From Frankiales bacterium (GTDB lineage Bacteria; Actinomycetota; Actinomycetes; Mycobacteriales; SCTD01), in the NCBI GenBank assembly GCA_025464795.1, contig JAODNB010000042.1, forward strand, positions 1 to 12,676: a stretch of 12,676 nt of DNA, written 5' to 3'. Shown piece by piece: positions 1-4,282 of this stretch. Within the stretch, counting starts at the first letter, position 1, and every line of letters begins with the position of its first letter. Position numbers and translations under genes: made by a program. The notes beneath the pieces were generated by a model. That model ran no database searches and was not told where the DNA came from. It worked only from the letters and a program-made list of their open reading frames with translations.

Positions 1-305
1 CCGGTACGGAGAAGACCCTCCCGGCTCAGCTGATCCTGCTGGCCATGGGGTTCACGGGTCCACAGACGTCCGGTCTGCTCGAGGACCTCGGTGTGCAGAT
101 CGACGGCCGCGGCAACGTGGTCCGCTCCGGCTCGTGGGAGTCGACGGTCCCCGGGGTGTTCGTCGCCGGTGACATGGGTCGTGGTCAGTCCCTCATCGTG
201 TGGGCGATCGCCGAGGGCCGCTCGTGTGCGGCCGCGGTCGACGCCTACCTCACCGGCTCCTCGACGCTGCCGGCCCCGGTCCTCACCACCTCCCGCGGCA
301 TGTAG
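1..305 (+). CDS. gltD: Glutamate synthase small subunit, C-terminal fragment
   Basis: The reading frame is open from the window edge (first whole codon at 3) to TAG at 303-305, giving the last 100 residues. GltD is the FAD- and NAD(P)H-binding subunit that feeds electrons to GltB for converting 2-oxoglutarate plus glutamine to two glutamates in the cytoplasm. The visible part is the end of the pyridine-nucleotide-disulfide oxidoreductase fold: a LILLAMGFTGP strand-turn, then VFVAGDMGRGQSLIVWAI, whose Gly-Asp closes over the FAD, then the helix AEGRSCAAAVDAYL typical of GltD C-termini. The rest of the gene, and probably gltB, lies upstream of the window. The family assignment is firm. The related GltD-like subunits of other oxidoreductases share this end, but the GRGQSLIVWAI version is that of actinobacterial GltD. 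Confidence 0.9.
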   Translation, partial: GTEKTLPAQLILLAMGFTGPQTSGLLEDLGVQIDGRGNVVRSGSWESTVPGVFVAGDMGRGQSLIVWAIAEGRSCAAAVDAYLTGSSTLPAPVLTTSRGM

Positions 306-333
306 CTGCCCCTCTCCGCCGGTCGACCAGGTG

Positions 334-382
334 GGGTGCGGTGCCCTGACGCGGTCATCGGCCGCGGCGTTCCACCGCACCC
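334..382 (+). terminator. Two-tier hairpin after gltD, possible terminator
   Basis: A perfect 10-bp inverted repeat (334-343 with 373-382, GGGTGCGGTG against CACCGCACCC) encloses a second 5-bp stem (350-354 with 362-366, CGCGG against CCGCG) separated by a symmetric 6x6 internal loop. It starts 29 nt after the gltD stop and is not followed by a T run. Many actinobacterial terminators lack a U tail, so a terminator role for the gltBD transcript is plausible but inferred. Confidence 0.35.
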
Positions 383-438
383 GCGTTGGAGCGCTGGGCC
401 GGACGGGTGGTTCGGCGTTCGAGGCTGCTCGGTTGGGG

Positions 439-444
439 AACACT
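439..444 (+). promoter_or_regulatory. Possible leaderless -10 element before the unknown gene
   Basis: AACACT, with the key A at position 2 and T at position 6 of a -10 hexamer, lies exactly 6 nt before the GTG at 451. No Shine-Dalgarno sequence precedes that GTG. This spacing places the transcription start at or next to the start codon. There is no convincing -35. Confidence 0.3.
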
Positions 445-450
445 GGCGGC

Positions 451-1269
451 GTGTACTCCCTGGTCTCGAGCGCCGTGCTGGCCCTTGACCTCGTGCGGCA
501 CCCGAACGGCGCCGCTGTCGCGGACGTCGTGGACCGCGCGCTCGCGCTGACCGACGACGAGGTCAGCCGAATGCGCAGGCCGGCAAGTGAAGCAGTGCGG
601 AAGCGGGTGCTGGCGGGCGGCACGCCCGAGGTCCGCAAGACGTCCTTCACGGGGGACGTCGCCGCTACAGGAGCCCTGGGGCCGCCGAGCAGGCAGCGGA
701 GCCGCACCCTCGTCCAGGCGCTGAGCGGGACCCTGGTGGGCGGTCTTGAGGACCTCCACGGCCTGCTCGCCGCTGAGCTCGAGGTCCCCGCTCCGGCCCT
801 GCAGACGGCCCAGGGCGCCGTCACTGTGGCGTGGGCCGGTCGGCGCGCTGCCCTGAGCGACCTGGCGGCCCTGAACGGTCCCTGGACGCAGGCGCTCGAC
901 CCGGTGCCGCCCGCCCTCACCCGGCCCTCGGCACGTCTCCAGCTCCTGCTCGAGGCCATCGGCAGGCGCCACGGCCACCAGTGGCAACGCACCGCGGACG
1001 CCCACCGAGCCCAGCGCGGCCGGCTCGCCTGGAGCACCGCGATGCACGAGGCCTGCTGGGCAGCCTTCGAGCACGACCGGCTGACCGACGTCGCCAGGGC
1101 CCAGCTGGCCGCTGCCCGCCAGCTGCGGCTCAGCGCGGCCAGCACCGGCGAGGACGCTCAGTCGCTCGGGATGGCGGTCACCGCGGCGGTCCAGGCGATC
1201 TGCCTCGAGGACCTGCTCACCACGACCGTCAGCGACGTGCTGCTCAGCGCCTGGGAAGCCGGGTCATAG
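451..1269 (+). CDS. Conserved-looking protein of unknown function, 272 aa
   Basis: I do not recognise this family. Codons are strongly GC3-biased along most of the frame, so it looks truly coding. The start is set at GTG 451 (MYSLVSSAVLALDLV) because the upstream part of the same frame overlaps gltD and because a -10-like AACACT sits 6 nt upstream. The protein is rich in Ala, Leu and Arg, predicted mostly helical, with no signal peptide and no clear membrane span. Residues about 37-95 use less biased codons (AGG, AGT, GAA, ACA, GGA), suggesting a loosely constrained linker between an N-terminal helical segment (1-35) and a C-terminal helical part (100-272). The latter includes an aromatic and charged helix around residue 200 (AWSTAMHEACWAAFEHDRL). 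It lies between gltD and pyk on the same strand, ending 26 nt before pyk. A cytoplasmic, possibly regulatory role is only a guess. Confidence 0.7.
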   Translation: MYSLVSSAVLALDLVRHPNGAAVADVVDRALALTDDEVSRMRRPASEAVRKRVLAGGTPEVRKTSFTGDVAATGALGPPSRQRSRTLVQALSGTLVGGLEDLHGLLAAELEVPAPALQTAQGAVTVAWAGRRAALSDLAALNGPWTQALDPVPPALTRPSARLQLLLEAIGRRHGHQWQRTADAHRAQRGRLAWSTAMHEACWAAFEHDRLTDVARAQLAAARQLRLSAASTGEDAQSLGMAVTAAVQAICLEDLLTTTVSDVLLSAWEAGS

Positions 1270-1272
1270 GCT
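1267..1272 (+). promoter_or_regulatory. Probable -10 element upstream of pyk
   Basis: TAGGCT matches the TAnnnT actinobacterial -10 pattern. It overlaps the stop codon of the preceding gene (TAG 1267-1269) and lies 6 nt before an ATG at 1279, the spacing typical of leaderless starts, and 23 nt before the pyk ATG. No good -35 is visible. Confidence 0.4.
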
Positions 1273-1278
1273 CGTCCT

Positions 1279-1299
1279 ATGAGAGAGACCGCGGCATGA
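1279..1299 (+). CDS. Possible 6-codon leaderless leader ORF coupled to pyk
   Basis: ATG at 1279 opens a six-codon frame (MRETAA) ending in TGA at 1297-1299, which overlaps the pyk ATG (1296-1298) in the ATGA arrangement used for translational coupling. The ATG sits 6 nt after the TAGGCT -10-like hexamer, so a transcript starting there would begin with this codon. The peptide itself probably has no function; the likely effect would be to deliver ribosomes to the pyk start, whose own Shine-Dalgarno (GAGAGA at 1281-1286) is weak. It is too short to be tested by codon bias, so this call rests on geometry alone. Confidence 0.3.
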   Translation: MRETAA

Positions 1300-2741
1300 A
1301 GCGTCGCGCCAAGATCGTCTGCACCCTCGGCCCAGCCACCCACTCGTACGAGCGGGTCCGTGCCCTCGTCTACGCGGGCATGGACGTGGCTCGCCTGAAC
1401 TTCAGCCACGGCGCCTACGAGGATCACGCCCAGGCCTACACGTGGGTACGGCAGGCCAGCGACGAGTCCGGCCGAGGCGTTGGGGTGCTCGTTGACCTGC
1501 AGGGCCCGAAGATCCGTCTGGGCACCTTCGTCGACGGCCCGGTCATCTGGGCGACGGGCGAGGTCGTCACCATCACGACCGAGGACGTCGAGGGCACCCA
1601 CGACGTGGTGTCGACGACGTACAAGGGGCTGGCAGGTGACGTGACCGTCGGCGACCGGCTCCTCGTCGACGACGGCAAGGTCGGTCTCAAGGTGGTCGGC
1701 GTCGACGGGCCGAGGGTGAGCCTGCAGGTCACCGAGGGCGGGCCGGTCTCGAACAACAAGGGCCTGTCCCTTCCTGGAGTCGGTGTCAGCGTCCCTGCCC
1801 TGAGCGACAAGGACGAGGCCGACCTGCGCTTCGCGATGACCCTGCGGGCGGACATGATCGCGCTGTCGTTCGTCCGCAGCGCTGCCGACATCGACCGGGT
1901 CCACGAGATCATGGACGAGTCCGGCGCCCGGCTCCCGGTGCTCGCGAAGATCGAGAAGCCGCAAGCCGTCGACAACCTCGCTCAGATCGTCGAGGCCTTC
2001 GACGGCCTCATGGTCGCCCGGGGTGACCTCGGGGTGGAGATGCCCCTCGAGCGCGTCCCCATCATCCAGAAGCGCGCGGTGCGGATGGCCCGGGAGCAGG
2101 CGAAGCCGGTCATCGTCGCGACGCAGATGCTGGACTCGATGATCACCAACTCGCGCCCCACGCGGGCTGAGGCCTCCGACGTCGCGAACGCCGTCCTCGA
2201 CGGCGCGGACGCCGTGATGCTGTCGGGGGAGACGAGCGTGGGCGCCTATCCCGTCGAGACGGTGGCCACCATGGCGCGCATCATCGTGGCGGCCGAGGAG
2301 GGGCTCGACCAGGTACCGGCGATCGAGAGGGAGTCCTCGAACATCGCCGGTGCGATCGCGAAGGCGGCGGCTGCGGTCGGGGCACAGGTGGGTGCCAGAG
2401 CACTGGTCGCCTTCACGCAGTCCGGCGACACCGCACGCAGGCTGGCCGAGCACCGCTCGCCGATCCCGCTGCTCGCCTTCACGCCCACGCCTGAGGTGCG
2501 CAGCCAGCTCTCGCTGGTGTGGGGCGTGGAGACGTTCCTGGTCTCGACGGTCCAGCACACCGACGAGATGGTGCGCCAGGTCGACAGCGCCATGCTCGGC
2601 CTCGGACGCATGGAGAAGGGCGAGTACGTGACGATCGTCGCGGGCAGCCCGCCGGCGACCAGCGGGTCGACGAACGCGCTGCGCGTCTGGCGGCTCGGAG
2701 ACCCGTTGCCCACGAGTCCGGTCCCGGCGCCCGAGAGCTAG
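1296..2741 (+). CDS. pyk: Pyruvate kinase
   Basis: This cytoplasmic enzyme of 481 aa transfers phosphate from phosphoenolpyruvate to ADP in the last step of glycolysis. The length is normal for bacterial pyruvate kinase. The N-terminus MKRRAKIVCTLGPAT is canonical and fixes the ATG at 1296, although the frame is open further upstream. The TIM barrel shows NFSHG (35-39) with the phosphate-binding Arg33, LVDLQGPKIRLG (65-76), the inserted B domain (about 77-170), the catalytic KIEK block (218-221), VARGDLGVEMP (240-250, metal-binding Glu/Asp region) and the signature around TQMLDSM (276-282) with SRPTRAE. The C-terminal allosteric domain (about 345-475) contains FTQSGDTARRL, which binds sugar-phosphate effectors in many homologues. 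The tail LPTSPVPAPES is nonconserved. It probably has its own promoter at 1267 and converges with the minus-strand CHAP gene 14 bp downstream. Confidence 0.97.
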   Translation: MKRRAKIVCTLGPATHSYERVRALVYAGMDVARLNFSHGAYEDHAQAYTWVRQASDESGRGVGVLVDLQGPKIRLGTFVDGPVIWATGEVVTITTEDVEGTHDVVSTTYKGLAGDVTVGDRLLVDDGKVGLKVVGVDGPRVSLQVTEGGPVSNNKGLSLPGVGVSVPALSDKDEADLRFAMTLRADMIALSFVRSAADIDRVHEIMDESGARLPVLAKIEKPQAVDNLAQIVEAFDGLMVARGDLGVEMPLERVPIIQKRAVRMAREQAKPVIVATQMLDSMITNSRPTRAEASDVANAVLDGADAVMLSGETSVGAYPVETVATMARIIVAAEEGLDQVPAIERESSNIAGAIAKAAAAVGAQVGARALVAFTQSGDTARRLAEHRSPIPLLAFTPTPEVRSQLSLVWGVETFLVSTVQHTDEMVRQVDSAMLGLGRMEKGEYVTIVAGSPPATSGSTNALRVWRLGDPLPTSPVPAPES

Positions 2742-2755
2742 TCCCGCACCCGCTG

Positions 2756-3259
2756 CTACCGGAAGTAGAGGTACCGGGGCGCCTTGACGTGCATCGTGGA
2801 GTACGAGCGGTTTCCGCTCATGTTGTACTGCTCCACGAGCGCCGACTTGTCTGCGTAGGTCCGGATGACGACGGCGACGTGGCCGTACGCCCCCGCCTGG
2901 ATGTAGCCGGTCGCCGTACCACCGGGGTAGTACGTCGAGCGCTCGTTGGCGTTCCACTGGGCGATCGCCCCGACGACCGGCGTCACGCCGATGCGGATCC
3001 CCTTGGCCTTCGCGGCGTCGTCCCAGTGGTAAGCGCTTCCCCAGGTGTTGTCGCTGTTGCTGAGGGTGACGCCAGCCTGCTTGAGCTCCCAGGCGGCGAA
3101 GCTGACGCACTGGCGCTTGGTGAAGCCCCACGGGTCTGCGGCCTGCGTCGTGTCGGTCCGGTAGGGGTAGTCGTCACCCGAAGCGTGGGCCGGAGCGGCG
3201 AGAAACGGGCTGAGGAGCGCGCCCACGATGGCGGCGATGGCCAGCATCCTCTTAGTCAC
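2756..3259 (-). CDS. Secreted CHAP-domain cell-wall hydrolase, small
   Basis: The 167-residue product starts with a signal peptide: basic MTKR, hydrophobic MLAIAAIVGALLSPFLA, then APAHA with probable cleavage after Ala26. The remainder is essentially one CHAP domain (cysteine, histidine-dependent amidohydrolase/peptidase), which cuts peptidoglycan peptides or the amide bond. The catalytic set is visible: Cys51 in RQCVSFAAW, His127 in YGHVAVV, and Glu143 with Asn146 in LVEQYNMSG. There is no cell-wall binding or coiled-coil domain, so targeting must come from elsewhere or the enzyme acts diffusely. The start is uncertain: GTG at 3259 supplies the basic residues of the signal peptide but has no Shine-Dalgarno; ATG four codons in (3247) has AAGAGG directly abutting it. 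Two AGTCAC repeats lie just upstream. tRNA-Leu is 63 nt upstream on the same strand. The exact bond cleaved cannot be told from sequence. Confidence 0.9.
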   Translation of the reverse strand: MTKRMLAIAAIVGALLSPFLAAPAHASGDDYPYRTDTTQAADPWGFTKRQCVSFAAWELKQAGVTLSNSDNTWGSAYHWDDAAKAKGIRIGVTPVVGAIAQWNANERSTYYPGGTATGYIQAGAYGHVAVVIRTYADKSALVEQYNMSGNRSYSTMHVKAPRYLYFR

Positions 3260-3275
3260 AATGAGTTATTCGGAC

Positions 3276-3291
3276 GTGACTCTGTGTGACT
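3276..3291 (-). promoter_or_regulatory. AGTCAC direct repeat, candidate MtrA-type operator
   Basis: Read on the minus strand, AGTCAC occurs at 3291-3286 and again at 3281-3276, exactly 10 bp (one helical turn) apart, 17-32 nt upstream of the CHAP GTG. A third copy in inverted orientation overlaps the start codon (3254-3259). GTCAC-type direct repeats resemble the sites reported for the response regulator MtrA, which controls cell-wall hydrolase genes in mycobacteria and relatives. The resemblance is from memory and the regulator is inferred. Confidence 0.4.
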
Positions 3292-3300
3292 TTAGGATGA

Positions 3301-3318
3301 CGCCCGTCTCAGCGGGTG
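3301..3318 (-). terminator. Weak hairpin downstream of the tRNA
   Basis: CGCCCG at 3301-3306 and CGGGTG at 3313-3318 can pair around a 6-nt loop. In the minus-strand transcript one of the six pairs becomes an A-C mismatch, and the following TCATCCT is not a clear U tail. It might limit read-through from the tRNA into the CHAP gene, but it is a poor terminator candidate. Confidence 0.2.
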
Positions 3319-3322
3319 CGCG

Positions 3323-3396
3323 TGCCCCCGGTGGGATTCGAACCCACACTGTCGGTGGTTTGAGCACCGTGCGTCTGCCGGTTGCGCGACGGGGGC
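3323..3396 (-). tRNA. tRNA-Leu(CAA), short variable loop
   Basis: Folded on the minus strand from 3396 to 3323 (74 nt, including discriminator A; CCA not encoded). The acceptor is a perfect 7 bp (GCCCCCG with CGGGGGC). The D arm has a 3-bp stem GCG/CGC with loop CAACCGGCAGA, the layout of bacterial tRNA-Leu, with A14, A15 and G18G19. The anticodon stem is CGGTG/CACCG around loop CTCAAAC, giving anticodon CAA for UUG codons. The T arm is GTGGG-TTCGAAT-CCCAC. Between the anticodon and T arms there are only 5 nt (ACAGT), a class I-sized variable loop, whereas typical bacterial tRNA-Leu has a long variable arm. A73, A14 and an A15-U48 pair still fit leucine identity. The gene is real with high confidence; the odd point is the variable loop. 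Confidence 0.93.
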
Positions 3397-3409
3397 GGAA
3401 CCTGCCGGC

Positions 3410-3415
3410 AGCCTA
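3410..3415 (-). promoter_or_regulatory. Candidate -10 element for tRNA-Leu
   Basis: On the minus strand TAGGCT occupies 3415-3410, 13 nt before the mature tRNA 5' end at 3396, allowing a short leader. It is immediately preceded by GCTCGC, the same six bases that precede the pdtaR -10 on the other strand. No -35-like hexamer lies at the usual 16-18 bp spacing (CCTCCT is there). Confidence 0.35.
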
Positions 3416-3502
3416 GCGAGCAACCAGCGAGCAGGAGGAGAGAGCGAGCGCAGCGAGCGGGTCGACGGGCGAGCGGCGCGCCAGGCGAGCCGGGCGGCTC
3501 GC
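3416..3502. repeat. Cluster of seven GCGAGC hexamers
   Basis: GCGAGC occurs on the plus strand at 3416, 3427, 3444, 3453, 3469 and 3485, and once inverted (GCTCGC) at 3497. Start-to-start distances are 11, 17, 9, 16 and 16 bp. The outer copies extend to a perfect 9-bp inverted repeat, CTAGCGAGC at 3413-3421 with GCTCGCTAG at 3497-3505, which frames the array and reaches into both putative -10 elements. The last two copies form a 7-bp stem with a 4-nt loop (3485-3491 with 3496-3502). This fills most of the tRNA-pdtaR divergent gap and holds no gene. It may be an operator array or only low-complexity GC-rich spacer. Confidence 0.6.
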
Positions 3503-3508
3503 TAGATT
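3503..3508 (+). promoter_or_regulatory. -10 element of a probable leaderless pdtaR promoter
   Basis: TAGATT fits TAnnnT and lies 6 nt before the GTG start codon at 3515, which would put transcription start on or beside the GTG. GGAG at 3509-3512 is too close to the GTG to act as a normal Shine-Dalgarno. The 7-bp inverted repeat at 3485-3502 directly abuts the hexamer, occupying the spacer. Confidence 0.55.
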
Positions 3509-3514
3509 GGAGCC

Positions 3515-4138
3515 GTGTCCGAGACCTCCCCCCGCCGCGTCGTGCTCGCCGAAGACGAGGCGCTCATCCGCCTCGACCTCAAGGAGATGCTCGAGGAGGA
3601 GGGCTTCGTGGTGGTGGGCGAGGCCGGGGACGGCGAGACGGCCGTGCGGATGGCCGGTGAGCTCAAGCCGGACCTGGTCATCCTCGACGTCAAGATGCCT
3701 GTGCTGGACGGCATCTCGGCTGCGGAGCAGATCGTGCGGGCACGGGTCGCTCCCGTGGTCATCCTCACCGCGTTCAGCCAGCGGGACCTGGTCGAACGCG
3801 CCCGGGAGGCCGGCGCGATGGCGTACCTCGTCAAGCCCTTCCAGAAGAAGGACCTGCTGCCCACGATCGAGATGGCCGTGTCGCGGTTCGCCGAGATCGT
3901 GGCGCTGGAGGGCGAGGTCGCCGACCTCACCGGGCGGCTCGAGGCCCGCAAGCTCGTCGACAGGGCCAAGGGCGTCCTCCAGACCCAGCACGGCCTCACG
4001 GAGCCGGAGGCGTTCCGTTGGATCCAACGCGCGTCCATGGATCAGCGGCGTTCCATGCGCACGGTCGCGCAGGACGTCGTGGATGGGCTGGCTGGACCGG
4101 ATACGCCCGCGTTTGCCCCGTCCGAGAGCGCGCCGTAG
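3515..4138 (+). CDS. pdtaR: ANTAR-domain RNA-binding response regulator
   Basis: A 207-residue cytoplasmic regulator. Residues 7-125 form a receiver domain: acidic pair Glu13/Asp14, phospho-acceptor Asp58 in LVILDVKMPVLDG, switch Thr85 in VILTAFS and Lys107 in YLVKPF. A helical linker (about 126-145) leads to an ANTAR domain (about 140-190) with the RAKGVLQ motif at 150-156, then LTEPEAFRWIQRASM and VAQDVV. The tail is short and disordered. ANTAR proteins bind paired hairpins in nascent or 5'-leader RNA and act on termination or translation; the mycobacterial homologue PdtaR (Rv1626) is phosphorylated by PdtaS. No kinase gene is in the window, as expected since pdtaS is usually unlinked. GTG is chosen because MSETSPRRVVLAEDEA begins where the receiver begins and a -10 lies 6 nt upstream. 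It sits just before the liv operon but 144 bp and a separate candidate promoter intervene. Confidence 0.95.
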   Translation: MSETSPRRVVLAEDEALIRLDLKEMLEEEGFVVVGEAGDGETAVRMAGELKPDLVILDVKMPVLDGISAAEQIVRARVAPVVILTAFSQRDLVERAREAGAMAYLVKPFQKKDLLPTIEMAVSRFAEIVALEGEVADLTGRLEARKLVDRAKGVLQTQHGLTEPEAFRWIQRASMDQRRSMRTVAQDVVDGLAGPDTPAFAPSESAP

Positions 4139-4192
4139 AGGTTTCGGCAGGGTCACGGTCCGGCAACAGCGCCGTTCGGGCTAGCCAGGTGC

Positions 4193-4221
4193 TTGGTCTT
4201 GGGGCGAAGCGTGAGTAGGTT
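4193..4221 (+). promoter_or_regulatory. Candidate liv operon promoter
   Basis: TTGGTC (4193-4198) and TAGGTT (4216-4221) are separated by 17 bp, a usual sigma-A-type arrangement. Transcription would start near 4228, giving a leader of about 55 nt before the livK GTG. No operator is obvious, though the 10-mer AGGTTTCGGC occurs both here (4217) and just after the pdtaR stop (4139). Confidence 0.45.
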
Positions 4222-4241
4222 TCGGCGCGCTGAATGACGCA

Positions 4242-4264
4242 GAGCGCCGGACTCGCCGGCGCTC
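4242..4264 (+). promoter_or_regulatory. Perfect 9-bp hairpin in the livK 5' leader
   Basis: GAGCGCCGG (4242-4250) and CCGGCGCTC (4256-4264) pair perfectly around the 5-nt loop ACTCG, ending 7 nt before the livK Shine-Dalgarno (GGAGGT, 4272-4277). No T run follows, so it is not a standard terminator. It could stabilise the mRNA, shape ribosome access or be a protein target. A weaker alternative 5-bp stem (4227-4231 with 4243-4247) would compete for its 5' arm. Confidence 0.55.
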
Positions 4265-4282
4265 CACTGCTGGAGGTCGCAC

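Noticed and set aside
1158..3131. A 657-codon open frame on the minus strand across pyk
   Set aside because: It is the antisense shadow of a clear pyruvate kinase gene, with Arg/His/Gly/Asp-rich composition typical of non-coding frames in high-GC DNA, and it also runs into the CHAP gene.
3260..3322. c-di-AMP (ydaO-type) riboswitch before the cell-wall hydrolase
   Set aside because: These riboswitches need well over 100 nt; only 63 nt lie between the tRNA and the start, without the needed stems.
3228..3416. Small plus-strand frame across the tRNA
   Set aside because: It reads through the tRNA antisense and the repeat array, and has no ribosome binding site or codon bias.
3397..3514. CRISPR array or mobile-element end suggested by repeated GCGAGC
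   Set aside because: Units are six bases with irregular 9-17 bp spacing, there are no spacers of constant length, no cas genes, no transposase and no target duplication.
4242..4264. livK leader hairpin as a classical ANTAR (PdtaR) target
   Set aside because: Known ANTAR targets are two adjacent stems with hexanucleotide loops having conserved A at 1 and G at 4. Here there is one strong stem and the loop is ACTCG, five bases.
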